Origin: Tuctoria greenei | Taxonomy: Eukaryota > Streptophyta > Magnoliopsida > Poales > Poaceae | Direction: 5' to 3' | Assembly: GCA_036927565.1 (NCBI GenBank) | Contig: JAYESD010000009.1 | Span: 159,300,929-159,364,928 of the forward strand | DNA: 64,000 bases | Shown here: positions 35,267 through 46,697 of the stretch, piece by piece | Numbering within the stretch: the stretch's first letter is position 1 | Layout of the letters: each line of letters starts with the position of its first letter | Made by a program: the position numbers and the translations under genes | The notes under the pieces: model-generated | Databases searched by the model: none | The model's input: the letters and a program-made list of their open reading frames with translations, nothing else | Told to the model about the DNA's origin: nothing

Positions 35267-37158
35267 GGGCGCGTGCTCTGCGGATCGCAAGCTGACTGCG
35301 ACCCAGCTCGTTCACTGCTGGGCGTAACGAGCAGACCGGTTTCGAGGTGGGCCAAATTGGATCGCGATCCAAATTCAGTGGTGGGCCTTTTTGGGCCGTA
35401 ACTTTTCTCCGTCGCGGATCAAATTTCGTCGCGCTCTGTTTCTCTTGGGCCAAGCTGATTATCGGGCATCAGCCCGTGGGCCTTATCAATCTTTTTCATC
35501 GACCGCCATCGTCTCGTCGTCGTTCTTGTCCGCCTCCGGCCACGCCCTCCGCTGTCGCCGCCACCGGCCACGGCGGCCTTCCGAAAAGCCACTAATTACG
35601 TTTCTGCTCCGATCGTTTTATAATCCAGCTTGTTCGTTTGGGGGCATCTAGTCAGATAAAGTCAGGGGAAGATCTGGAACTGATCAAACATGAACTCTCG
35701 CGCTCAGAGGACAGTGATCAGTGGTGGTCGTTAGGCTATCTTGGCAATCTGCAGAACACAAGGTGCAGGCTTTCAGAGGACAGTAAAATTGTGGCCTTAT
35801 CCTGAGTCCTGACAGTTGGTCGTGGCTTCATCGTGCTCACTTGAATCTTGCCAATCCTTGTCCTGGCATGCAGAAGATGCAGATACCTGGACCATTTGGT
35901 TGTTCTGGAGGACGTTGACGTTGATTGATTGGTACGGTAGGATGCGGGTGCTTTTCTTGATTCAATGCTGCTCCTCTCTGATTGGCTATGCTGGTTCAGA
36001 TCCACCTCCTCGCTGGCAACGGGGAACCGTCCAAAGGGGCATATTCATTTGGTTCTGGCTCGCTCAACCGTTTGTATTGTACTCCCTCCTTCCCATTTTA
36101 TTTGTCGTTTAGGACAAGAAATTTAGTTCATTTTAAATTAGAATTCTTGTCCTAAACGACAAATAATATGGGAAGGAGGGAGTAAAGATTTTGAGAGTTT
36201 CCCTCTCTTAATTTCGGAGTGAACATTCGTGTAAAATGACCACTCCATGAATTTCAGAAAACACGTCAAAACGAATTTTCAGGATTGCATGTCTTGAAAG
36301 GAAAAAAAAAAAAAGAGAAGTACAAGACGTCAGTATTCCACGGAGGACCCATCTGCACTGCATATGATATGTTGAGGTTGAGCGAGAGCCTGAGTTTTGT
36401 CTGAATCTCGACTCGATTCTCAATCATCAATTAGAAGTACCGGTATGCTGTAGGATGGATTCATTGAACCTGGCCTGATAAGATGGCTAGGTGATGGAAC
36501 GAATGTGTTCAGAGAAATGAAACAGATCACATGCATGATTTCTTCCCGAACGAAGCACATACATCACCTTCCAGTCCCAGATCCCATCTGAAAGCATGAA
36601 ACACGATACATGCTTAAACAAGTGGGGATGCAACGATAAAACAATGCAAGTTGAAGCAAGGATCGGAGGAGTTCAACTGTCCAAGGATACTCATTTTGCT
36701 TCTTTTATGCAACAACTACTGATCGGAGGAGTTCAACTGCATAAAATAAGTGCGCTCGTGTTGCTTGCCGGCTCCCATTTTGCAAATAAGTTTCTCTCTC
36801 CCATCTCTTGATCTGCATGCATCTCTCTTCTGCTCCCAGTCGTCGCCCACTGTTCGTTTTGTGATGAATTTATGCGTAATGGTTGGCTGCTAAATCTAGG
36901 TCAACTCAAATCGGATTACCAAACTGTGTACTACTAGTGCTGATGGTGAATATTCAGAAGTCAGAGCTCGGCGAGATTCCATCAATTTTAAACACGATGA
37001 GTTAGTTATCCGTGACGCCACAGATACATACTTGCACAAACATCCCTCTGTCTCCAAAAGACGCAACGCAAAAGTACACTATCAGCAGAGACAACTATAC
37101 ACGGAAAAGAGGAGTAGAAGTCAGGAGTCAGGACCAGGACAGGTAGCAGCAGCTAGCT
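35267..37158. other. Intergenic between PPR and oligopeptide transporter genes
   Basis: The divergent promoters of the two genes lie at the ends. The middle holds a well-formed Stowaway MITE (36082-36182), an A-run near 36300, and a 19-bp direct repeat GATCGGAGGAGTTCAACTG at 36661 and 36721. No other gene is supported. Confidence 0.5.
36082..36182. mobile_element. Stowaway MITE
   Basis: 101 bp, starting CTCCCTCCTTCCCATTTTAT and ending in its inverted form GGAAGGAGGGAG, with TA on both sides. The internal GTCGTTTAGGACA / TCCTAAACGAC pair makes a near-perfect hairpin. It is the same family as the unit at 44288. Confidence 0.88.
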
Positions 37159-40100
37159 ATGGCGTCCTCTCCTCCTCACCAAGAACAAGGCCAAGAAGAG
37201 GAAGAGGAGCATCGGCATGACGACGACCAGATCACCTCGCCGCTCTGTAAGATGATCGTGCATGACCGCTGTTTGGTTACCATGCCACGTACGCTGATGA
37301 TTGACCGTCGTTCCGTTCGTTCTCGTGCTTATTTTGTGATGTGCAGTGCTGCAGCCGTCGACGTCGGGCGGCTCGCCGGAAGAAGAGGAGGAGGAGGAGA
37401 ACTCGCCGATCGAGCAGGTGGCGCTGACGGTGCCGATGGGCGACGACCCGGAGACGCCGGCGCTGACGTTCCGGATGTGGGTGCTGGGCACGGCGTCGTG
37501 CGCGCTGCTGTCGTTCCTGAACCAGTTCTTCTGGTACCGCAAGGAGCCGCTGACCATCACGGCCATCTCGGCGCAGATCGCGGTGGTGCCGCTGGGCCGG
37601 CTCATGGCGGCGGCGCTGCCGGAGCGCGCCTTCCTCCGCGGCACGCGGTGGGAGTTCTCGCTCAACCCGGGCCCGTTCAACGTCAAGGAGCACGTGCTCA
37701 TCACCATCTTCGCAAACTCCGGCGCGGGCACCGTCTACGCCATCCACGTCATCACCGCCGTACGCGTCTTCTACGGCAAGCACATCTCCTTCTTCGTCTC
37801 CCTACTCGTCGTCCTCACCACCCAGGTGTGTGTGCGTGCGCTCTCCATGCATCGCTGCTAGCTTCTTCTTCTTCTTTGCTGTTTCGTGGCGTGCGAGAGG
37901 AGGAAATAAGTTCATCGTCGGGTGGTGCGTGTGACATGGCTGCAGGTGCTGGGTTTCGGTTGGGCCGGAATATTCCGGCGGTATCTGGTGGAGCCGGCGG
38001 CGATGTGGTGGCCGTCCAACCTCGTTCAGGTTTCCCTCTTCAGGTAAAGCTTAATATACTTGTACATTTTTTTATTTTTGGAGAAAAATATCAATTTATA
38101 CATGTAGTGAGAATAATTGGTATATAGTAGGCGTGAGTGTGTATGATTGGCACGTAGGTGTGTGTGTGTTACGCCTTCTTAAACACCAAAGACAACGTTA
38201 TGATAGGCGTGATTGGATGCCTGTCACGAGGAGGCCCACAGCACGTCGGAGCCTTGCTTGTACATCCAAGCATGAAAGAGACTGCACATCGATTGGTTCA
38301 CGGGGTCTCCTTTTTTTTTGTGAAATAGGACCAGGTCGTCATCATTTACTTGGTTCTGAAAACTAAGTTATACAAACACAAGCAAAGGAAAATTTCCTCC
38401 CGTGGAGTCCTATCAAGATGAAGGAAAGACAGTGAACTTACGGGTACAGCAAGGCAACAAATTCAGACTTCTTTTCCAAGGCTCAAATGATATTGTGCTT
38501 GTCTTGATCAAACAAATGCAGAATCAAAATGCAGATTCTTTTTTCCATTCCATATACATGTTCGTCCTCAACATGCCAGCATCATAAGACAACAATTTTA
38601 CATAGTACTCCCTCCGTCCCAAAAAGCTTGTCGCTTTGTAGTTCAAAAATGAACTACAAAGCGACAAACTTTTTGGAACGGAGGGAGTACATGTTTGCAT
38701 TATAACGACCTCGTCGTCATAATCCTCAGGGCGCTTCATGAGAAAGAACAAAGGGTCAAAGGTGGCTTCACGCGCAACCAGTTCTTCCTGGTGGCATTCA
38801 CCTGCAGTTTCGCCTACTACGTCTTCCCGGGCTACCTGTTCCAGATGCTCACCTCCCTCTCCTGGATCTGCTGGGTGTTCCCCCACTCCGTGCTCGCCCA
38901 GCAGCTTGGCTCAGGCCTCAGCGGCCTGGGCATTGGAGCAATCGGTCTCGACTGGGCAACTGTCTCCTCCTACCTCGGGAGCCCTCTTGCCAGCCCCTGG
39001 TTTGCCACTGCAAATGTTGCTGCTGGCTTCTTCATCATCATGTACATAATCACCCCCATCGCTTACTGGTTCAACTTCTACAAGGCACAAAACTTCCCCA
39101 TCTTTTCTGATGGCCTCTTCACCTCGACTGGGCAAAAATACAACATCTCGAGCATTGTGGACTCCCATTTCCATTTTGATACAAAGGCTTACGAGAAGAA
39201 TGGTCCGTTGTACCTCAGTACTTTCTTCGCTGTCACATACGGAGTTGGGTTCGCGTCCCTCACTGCAACAATCGTTCATGTTCTCCTCTTTCATGGAAGG
39301 TGAGTTTTTTCTGAAGCTTGTTGATATGTTACTGAAAACAAAATAATGAAGCTAAGAATCACGACGCTTGTGTCCAGTGAAATTTGGCAGCTAAGTAGAT
39401 CAGCATTTCAAGACAAAAAGATGGATGTACATACGAAACTTATGAGGAGATATAAGCAAGTCCCAGAGTGGTGGTTCATCTGCATCCTCCTTGCTAACAT
39501 TGCTATCACTATATTTGCTTGTGAATACTACATTGACCAACTCCAGTTACCCTGGTGGGGTGTTTTGCTTGCTTGTGCCCTTGCCTTTTTCTTCACTCTT
39601 CCAATTGGGATAATAACAGCAACTACAAACCAGGTATGGATTTTTAGAACCCCATTCATTAACAACAATCAACTCAGAGGTACCAGTTCATTCTTCAGAT
39701 TCCTCTTGTTGTATGCAGACTCCTGGTTTGAACATCATCACGGAGTACATCATGGGCTACTTGTACCCTGGACGGCCTGTTGCAAATATGTGCTTCAAGG
39801 TATATGGCTACATCAGCATGAGCCAGGCTTTGACCTTTCTGCAAGATTTTAAGCTAGGTCACTATATGAAGATCCCTCCCAGAACCATGTTCATGGCTCA
39901 GGTAAGTTCAACCTGCCGATTCTCCTGCACATAAAAAACATCACTTTGTTAATTGTCATTAATAAGCTTCTTGTAACATGATAGGTGGTGGGAACTCTGA
40001 TTGCGGCATTTGTATACATCGGAACAGCATGGTGGTTGATGGACACAGTCCCCTACATCTGCAACACTGAGTTCCTCCCAGCAGACAGCCCTTGGACCTG

Positions 40101-40602
40101 CCCTGGTGATCATGTGTTCTATGATGCATCAGTTATATGGGGGCTTATCAGTCCACGCAGAATATTTGGTGACTTAGGAACTTACTCTGCAGTGAACTGG
40201 TTCTTCCTGGGTGGAGCTATTGCCCCCCTCCTAGTATGGTTTGCACACAAGGCATTCCCGGGCCAGAACTGGATCTTGCTCATCAACATGCCAGTGCTGA
40301 TTGGTGCTACTGGTCAGATGCCCCCGGCTACTGCAGTCAACTACACCACATGGATACTTGTTGGGTTTTTGTCAGGATATGTGGTCTACAGATATCGTCG
40401 TGACTGGTGGGAACGACACAATTATCTGCTTTCAGGTGCACTAGATGCTGGTTTGGCATTCATGGCTGTCCTGATATACTTATGCCTAGGCTTGGAGAAC
40501 ATCAGTTTGAATTGGTGGGGTAATGACTTAGATGGATGCCCCCTGGCCTCTTGCCCTACTGCTAAGGGTATAACTGTCGAGGGATGCCCAGTGTACACTT
40601 GA
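37159..40602 (+). CDS. Oligopeptide transporter (OPT family)
   Basis: Seven exons: 37159-37246, 37347-37825, 37946-38043, 38730-39299, 39378-39633, 39719-39901, 39985-40602; 763 aa, normal for plant OPTs. The N-terminus is hydrophilic and acidic with a Glu run. Many hydrophobic segments follow (FRMWVLGTASCALLSFLNQF first). Both OPT signature motifs are present: NPG in SLNPGPFNVKEH (about residue 136) and KIPPR in HYMKIPPRTMFMAQ (about 548). The C-terminus GCPVYT is typical of the peptide-transport clade. OPTs are proton-coupled plasma-membrane carriers of tetra- and pentapeptides, glutathione or metal chelates; the substrate cannot be told here. Intron 3 (38044-38729) carries a Stowaway MITE. 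Start ATG opens MASSPPHQEQGQEEEEE. Confidence 0.93.
38608..38687. mobile_element. Stowaway MITE in intron 3 of the OPT gene
   Basis: 80 bp, CTCCCTCCGTCCC ... GAACGGAGGGAG, flanked by TA on both sides. The interior pairs TTTGTAGTTCA with TGAACTACAAA almost perfectly. It sits about 40 bp upstream of the exon-4 acceptor. Confidence 0.9.
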
Positions 40603-41401
40603 GGATCTTATGATGTGTGGTAGCCCCTTTGGAGAGAAGTACTTGGCCAATGTGAAGGAACTTACAGGGATCAATGTAAATACTCAAAATTTGTTTTAAA
40701 ACAATTGAGGGAACGTGAAATTGGTATCACTTTATTGTACTCATCAACATTGATTGAAAATGCTGATTTCATTTACAATGGGAAGTTACTGTCAAAATCA
40801 ACTTTTATTTCCAGCTTGCAAAGAGATCACTCTATAGATCTTTAAACATAGTGAAAATAGATCCTGTATGACTTGCAGCTTTTTGCATTCTTAATCGCTA
40901 TTCACCATGACTGATAACCCTATGACTACGATCTAATAGTTGCTATTCCGAAGAGGGATGATGATAATTTAAATTACCATAAGTGTAAGTTCATCATGGA
41001 GCTAACCTATATCAATTATAAAATTGAAAATCTTATCATTGAAACTAGTAAAAATTGCATGCCCACTTTTCTTCTTAATGAGAAATCTTACTTTGCTTCA
41101 ACAATGGTAATGTTACCTTACCACATTCCTTAGATTTATTGATGTTCTTTCTCGTTCATGTGACTCCAGAAAAAAAATCTGGTTTAGGCTGGTCACCAGT
41201 ATCAGTAACAGCAGCCGCCTGATATGTATCTGCTCTATCCATTTTTGATCTGTATACATCCCAGCAATATCACCCTCAGCAGTTCAGGGATATACAATAA
41301 CCTGAATAATTTTCCATAGGAGCCTAATGGCACCAGGTTCCATGAGAAAAAAATTCTCAGTACAAATAGCATACTCCAGTCACAGTCTGAGCGCCTTGTG
41401 G
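40603..41401. other. Convergent 3' region of the OPT and P-class PPR genes
   Basis: AT-rich sequence with poly(A)-like words between two facing stop codons. Nothing else is recognisable. Confidence 0.5.
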
Positions 41402-43009
41402 TTATATATCTAGCACCGCATCAAGATTATTGCTCCAAGGTTCACTGGGACTCACCACCTTCCTAATCAATATTTCCCAACATTCACAATTACAAAAATT
41501 CCGATCACTAAAAGCTGCAGCTTCAAGAATATTGCAAATGATATCTTCATCAGATAGGTTATCAACGAGTACTTGATAAAGAAGCTTCCTTGGCTTGAAT
41601 CCTTTGGCCACCATCTCCTGAAATATTGCAGCCCCTTCTGCTGACTTGCCTATTTTACAGAAACCCTTGATCAAGGCCTCATAAGTCATTGCATTTGGTT
41701 CGTATCGCCGTTCAACCATGTCATCCCAAACCTTCCCAGCCTCCTGTAAATCCCCATTTTCACATAATCCTGAAATGAGTGAGTTATAAGTCAACAAGCT
41801 TGGCGTGAACCCCCTTTCGAGCTCATCAAACAGTTTCCTCGACTCCTGAACCATTCCTTTTTTGCACAGCCAATAGATCAATGTGCTCGTGACAGTGTTA
41901 TTTGGTGGCACACTCTTCTTCACCATCCATCTCCACATTTCGTATGCCTCCCCTGCCTTTCCATCCTGGCAGAGGACATCAACCACTTTAGCACACAGTG
42001 ATGTATCCGGGATGTATCCTGCCCCTAGCATCTCCTGCATTAAGTCACGTGCCTCGACAGACTTCCCTTCCTTGCAGCATGCCTCGATTACCACAGAGTA
42101 TGCAACGTCATTCGGCTGCACCCCAGCAGCTTCCATCTCATCCATGATCCTGGCCGCATCCTGCAGCTTCCCTCGCAGGCAGTACCCATCGATGAGCACC
42201 GTGTACATGGTAACATCCGGCCTCCGTCCACTGGCAATTATGTCATCGAAAAGCTTCTGTGCACCTTTGAGATCCCCCTTACCACAGTAAGCACTGAGAA
42301 CGGTGGTATAGGTGACCACATCAGGGACGACTCCCCACCCAGTCATTTCGTCGAGCACCTTGAGTGCCGCATGGAGGTCACCAATCCCAACAAGTCCCTT
42401 GAGTAGGATGTTGCAGGAGACGAGGTTAGGAGTGATGTAGAGCTTGGAGCGCGCGGTGCGGAAGAGCGCAGCGGCGAGGCGGAGGCGTCGCGCGGAGACG
42501 AGGGAGTGGAGGAGCGCGTTGAAGGAGCGTACGGAGGGGCGGGAGTTGAAGGACGGGAGGGAGAGGAAGAGTTTGAGCGAGGGAAGCGGCGGGAGCGCGC
42601 GGAGGAGCGGCAGGAACGGGCGGTCGGAAAAGGTCGGGAGGCGGGCGGCGCGGAGCGCGGAGAGGACGGCGGGCAGGAGGCGCGCCGCGGCGTCGGCGGT
42701 TGCGAGGCGGGAGAGCGCCGCGGCGAAGACGGGGAGCGAGGGCGGCAGCGGAGGGCTGGCGTGGAAGAGCGCGTGGCGGAGCGCGAGCACGGCGTCGTGC
42801 GGCGTGGCGGCGCGGAGGATGAGGCGGGAGAGCGCGCGCGTGGTGAGGCGGCGCGGCCAGGGCTGGACCGGCGGAGTGACGGTGTAGCCGGAGTCCGGCA
42901 GGGACGCTGGGAGCCGGGCCAGGTGGGCAACCGGCACCGTGGCCCGCGTGGCCGCGTTGGTGGAGAAGGCGCGGACGCGAGGGATCCAGCGGCGCACGCT
43001 CGTGAGCAT
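41402..43009 (-). CDS. P-class pentatricopeptide repeat protein, probably mitochondrial
   Basis: Single exon on the minus strand, 535 aa, ATG at 43009. The first 35 residues (MLTSVRRWIPRVRAFSTNAA) are Arg/Ser-rich without acidic residues, a typical mitochondrial presequence. From about residue 160 there are at least eight 35-residue repeats, for example GVVPDVVTYTTVLSAYCGKG, GRRPDVTMYTVLIDGYCLRG and GFTPSLLTYNSLISGLCENG. No E or DYW domain follows; the C-terminus is FSDRNFCNCECWEILIRKVV. P-class PPRs stabilise or help process or translate organelle RNAs. The N-terminal 150 residues are very GC-rich and Ala/Leu/Arg-rich, common in grass PPR genes. Confidence 0.9.
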   Translation of the reverse strand: MLTSVRRWIPRVRAFSTNAATRATVPVAHLARLPASLPDSGYTVTPPVQPWPRRLTTRALSRLILRAATPHDAVLALRHALFHASPPLPPSLPVFAAALSRLATADAAARLLPAVLSALRAARLPTFSDRPFLPLLRALPPLPSLKLFLSLPSFNSRPSVRSFNALLHSLVSARRLRLAAALFRTARSKLYITPNLVSCNILLKGLVGIGDLHAALKVLDEMTGWGVVPDVVTYTTVLSAYCGKGDLKGAQKLFDDIIASGRRPDVTMYTVLIDGYCLRGKLQDAARIMDEMEAAGVQPNDVAYSVVIEACCKEGKSVEARDLMQEMLGAGYIPDTSLCAKVVDVLCQDGKAGEAYEMWRWMVKKSVPPNNTVTSTLIYWLCKKGMVQESRKLFDELERGFTPSLLTYNSLISGLCENGDLQEAGKVWDDMVERRYEPNAMTYEALIKGFCKIGKSAEGAAIFQEMVAKGFKPRKLLYQVLVDNLSDEDIICNILEAAAFSDRNFCNCECWEILIRKVVSPSEPWSNNLDAVLDI

Positions 43010-43466
43010 GGCGTGCGTGTCGCCGTCGGTCGGTCGGCGTCTCGGCGGTGATTGAAGACGGGTACGCGGGCTACAGGTGAGGTCGACTCGGAGCGCTGAA
43101 CGGGCATACGGCCCATTTGGTAGCCCTTATCAGGTGAGCCCACGTGCACCAAGGAGGCGAATGTTGGCGCGCGATCCACGCGACATCGTCACAACCGTGC
43201 TCGCCGCCGCGGCCGACGCCGGCGAGGCGGCGAGGACGAAGTGCCGTGCAGCAGGGAGCAGTTGAGTTCACTCCACAAAGCCCGCTCTTACGCTGGTAGA
43301 GCCTGGGATGAGGTTCAGCGGAGGACGATTTGCTTGCACGCAGCCAAAGCCAGCGTCTGCTCAAGTAGCTTGTTCTGGCATGGTCAGGCATGCAAACCTA
43401 CACGGCCGCATCTCCCACCGGGTTGTTCAGCTCAGCTGCCGCAACGGCGACTTAGACGGTGCTTGA
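43010..43466. other. Upstream region of the P-class PPR gene
   Basis: GC-rich sequence with the presumed promoter of the minus-strand PPR gene. No recognised family in the open frames. Confidence 0.45.
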
Positions 43467-44196
43467 GCACCATGAGAAATACCACTTGATTAAGTGGGAG
43501 AAGATTTGTAAAGATAAAAACAAAGGTGGACTGGAGATTGAAAATTTAAGGAAAATGAATATAAGTCTTTTAACTAAATGGTGGTGGAAGCTTGAGAACG
43601 AGAGAGGGCTTTGACAAGACATCATTTTGGCTAAATATATGAACAACTCTACGATTTCAACTGTAAACCACAAACTCTGACTCTCCTGTGTGGTCTGACC
43701 TTCTAAAGGTTAAAAACTTATATTCCTCAGACAGGTCATTTACACTGGGGAACAGGAAGAAAATCAGTTTTTGGTATGATACTTGCATTGGTTAGGGGAT
43801 AAACTATTATGTGTATCTTACACTCTGCTTTTTGAGTTCTGTTCAAATAAGAATATTTATGTTGCTCAATGTGTCGCTAACAACTGGGGTTATTCATTTT
43901 ACACCAACTCTACCTGTTATCTTACATGATTCATGATACTCTCTTGCTGAATTATTAAATACACAGGTTATCAGAGACTGCGAGGATCAGGTAAAATGGT
44001 TAAGTACTAGGTCTAAATGTTTTTCTGTTAGGTCTATGTACAATAGACTTACCTCAAATGATAATGGTACACATTTCAATAGAATTTGGAAGGCTAAAAT
44101 TCCAGCAAAGATCAAAATGTTTATCTGATTAACTGAAAATGAAGCCATTCCTTCAAAATATATTTTAGCTAAACATCATTGGAATGGTGATACAAA
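43467..44196 (+). mobile_element. Fossil LINE (L1-type non-LTR retrotransposon), 3' part of the RT ORF
   Basis: Translated with frameshifts and stops, the stretch gives pieces of the plant LINE C-terminal region: YHLIKWEKICKDKNKGGLEI, then LTKWWWKLEN, then ILAKYMNN, and near the end RIWKAKIPAKIKMFI-like sequence followed by AKHHWNGDT. This order is that of the zf-RVT region after the reverse transcriptase. There are many stops, including TGA where Trp is expected. No promoter, RT core or target duplication was found; it is a truncated, old copy. Confidence 0.75.
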
Positions 44197-44695
44197 GTCG
44201 TCAATACCATGGACTTCGTGTTTAGCAAACAAATTCAGCAACTCAGCCCCAACCCATTCCAGTCGTCGATTCAACTAAGGCAGAATACTCCCTCCATTTC
44301 AAATTATCCGTCGTTTAGGACAAATTTTTTAGTTCAAAATAATCTTTATCCTAGACGACAAATAATTTGAAATGAAAGGACTATAAGTAAGATGTAGCTA
44401 AACATCAGTAGGCAGAATATCAGGTAAGATGTTCCCAGCCAGGTGCATCAACCTTTATCCACAATATCAAACAAGTTGCATATCATCATGCCACGTGTTG
44501 ATGGAAAACAAACCAGAAGCATTCACAAACCACGGACCACAGTCAATTTATTACAATGGAGCACGTTTGGCTCACCGAAGTGACAACCATGAGAGGAATC
44601 CTTCCTTTCTACAAGGAAATTTGTTCTAGCAGATAGGCAGGTATCGTTTCATGTAAACTTCAAAATGTTGCTCTTCACATCACGCCAGGCCTCAT
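44197..44695. other. Intergenic with a Stowaway MITE
   Basis: Holds the MITE at 44288-44381 and the 3' flank of the small minus-strand gene. A 20-base segment at 44196-44215 matches the foldback arm near 9992 with one mismatch. Confidence 0.45.
44288..44381. mobile_element. Stowaway MITE (right end degraded)
   Basis: Starts TA-CTCCCTCCATTTC. The interior GTCGTTTAGGACA and CCTAGACGAC pair with each other. It is the same family as 36082-36182. The right end GAAAGGAC is worn. Confidence 0.75.
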
Positions 44696-45816
44696 CTAGT
44701 TTCTGCCCATTGCAGCTCGGTCCTGCTGCCTCAGCCTCTCACCTTCACGGCAAAGGTAATTCTGGAATTTCTCCTGCCGACATGTGAGAGAAGGGTTATA
44801 ACAAGAAAATGAAAGCACTAGTGGAACTTGGATGCCACAAAAAAGAAACTATATGATGGGAACATATATGCCAAAATAACATCGATGCAACTATTATTCA
44901 ATCTTACACAATTTGGTCCCAGAAAATAAACTGGATCACGAGTATAAGCATGAAATGAGTGAATGGCAACTGACTTCGATGAAAAACATTGATGAACCAT
45001 CAGCGTATCTAGTCATCCTTGGCACTGAATTTCGTAACAATTTTGGTATCAATACCTTTGAATTATTAAATGTATTAACAGGGGCTAAATCTCCTATCAC
45101 ATATCACTAACAAAACTGTCAGTACTGCCTAAGGTTTGCCATAGTCTGTAAACAGAAGTTCTCCAAAATCCGCAACACTATCTGACCTGTGCAGATGCTG
45201 TTATGACACCCACATCCTCACAACCCATAATTCCACACCTCACTCCGCAGCAGTTTATTTTTTATATCGCTAGAAATATAAGTGAATTGCCACCCTGTTA
45301 CCAATATCAAAGATAAAATCAGGCCAGAGCACTACATCTCATACAGGATTAGTCCAAAAACACACAAGAACCTGAGCAGATACTGTAATCAGCCACCCAA
45401 ATCATTACGCATAATTATATCACCCCTGCCTTGTTCTGCGCTAGGTGCTCTTCGATGGTCGTATCCCAAGAGAAAAATGTCACCGCGCAGACAGACTCTG
45501 TGGCACGCAAAATCTGCACCGCATCTAGGGTTCGTACACGGTCTCCGTGCGAACCCCCCAACCGACGCATCAACCGGATCCACGATTTCTATCACCGATC
45601 TAGCGACCATGAGTGCTGAAGCAACCGAAACATGGTTCACGTGCGGCCCGAACGCAGATGCAGGGAGGGGAAAAGCAGGTGAGTACAGGCGAAGAGGAGC
45701 GGGCGGGAGGAGACTACCTTGCCACCGAAGAGGAAGGTCCCGGCGAGGCCGGCGGTGGCGACGCCGCCCCAGATGACCACCGTCGACGAGAGCAGCGACC
45801 AGTTGCGGTAGATCAT
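44696..45816 (-). CDS. Small (58-aa) single-span membrane protein, function unknown
   Basis: Two exons on the minus strand, 45816-45718 and 44773-44696, separated by a 944-bp GT-AG intron. Exon 1 encodes MIYRNWSLLSSTVVIWGGVA followed by TAGLAGTFLFGGK, a membrane-spanning stretch with small residues. Exon 2 encodes EKFQNYLCREGERLRQQDRA and ends MGRN. Phase, splice sites and the smooth protein support a real gene. I recall similar short proteins across plants, which would fit a small organelle or endomembrane protein, but I cannot name a function. The gene diverges from the acidic-protein gene at 46214 with 397 bases between the two ATGs. Confidence 0.72.
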
Positions 45817-46213
45817 CTTCGCTGCTCTGTTCTGTTTCCCGAATCCTCTCTGTCTCGCCTGCCCGGCTAGCTGCGGCTGCCTTTGCGATGGAATCGAAGG
45901 GCAACCAACGAACGAACTGGGCATTGTAGCGAACCTGGGCCTGTGATGATGTTGAGCCCAACGCTCGTGGCCCATCTCGGGCTTCCTAAAGCTACTCCCA
46001 ACCATGGGTCTAAATTTAACCCGGCTAAATGCTACGTACCAGCCACTAATGGTCTTATAAATACGAGTCACTCGCGCCATTGTCAAACCATCATCTCCAC
46101 ATTCATTCAAGACCTCCCCCACCACCACCAATAAACCCGGCCGCCGCTGCCGCTGCGGTTGCCGCAACCGCCACAGCAGCAGCAGCAGCCGCCGCCGCCG
46201 GGGACGGACAACC
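45817..46213. promoter_or_regulatory. Short bidirectional promoter region
   Basis: The ATGs of the 58-aa gene (minus) and the acidic-protein gene (plus) are 397 bases apart. A TATA box TATAAATA at 46056-46063 serves the plus-strand gene and implies transcription from about 46090. No TATA is obvious on the minus side, consistent with a TATA-less housekeeping promoter. Confidence 0.5.
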
Positions 46214-46697
46214 ATGGGTGCCTGCGTAGCCAAGCCGAAGACGCTCGAGGGGAAGGCCCCTGCCCCCATTTCGAGTTCGACGCCCAAGGTTGCACCCGAG
46301 CCCGGCACCATCTTCACAGAGGTGATTAATTGATTACGTTTCATGGATCTTTTTTTTGTTTCCTTGATCAGTTGATCTGATCATTATATGTATGTGAATT
46401 ATGTGATGCGCGTAGGTTGCGGCTGAAGAAACAGTTGAGAAGGTGGTGGTGGAGGAGGCCACAGAGGAGCCGACGGCGGCATCGACGGCAGTAACAGAGG
46501 TTCCTGATGGCGCCGACGACGTTGAGCCCGAGCACAAGTCCGAGGTGACGCCGGAGACGATCGACGAGCCCGAGCAAACGAAAGAAGAAGTCGTGAAGGA
46601 GGAGGAGAAGCCTTCAGCCCCTACTACCGAGGAGAAGACTGCTACCGATGTGGTGGAAGTGGAAGAGACCTCGGAGGAGAAGGCAACACAAAGCTGA
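46214..46697 (+). CDS. Small acidic protein, probably N-myristoylated and palmitoylated
   Basis: Two exons, 46214-46321 and 46416-46697; 129 aa. The N-terminus MGACVAKPKTLEGK has Gly2 for N-myristoylation and Cys4 for palmitoylation, so plasma-membrane attachment is likely. From residue 36 on, the protein is dominated by Glu, Val and Thr (TVEKVVVEEATEEPTAAS and similar) with no folded domain visible. It is probably intrinsically disordered and membrane-tethered. I do not recognise a named family. A TATA box lies at 46056 and the 5' UTR is about 120 bases with a CCG/CAG-rich end. Confidence 0.75.
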
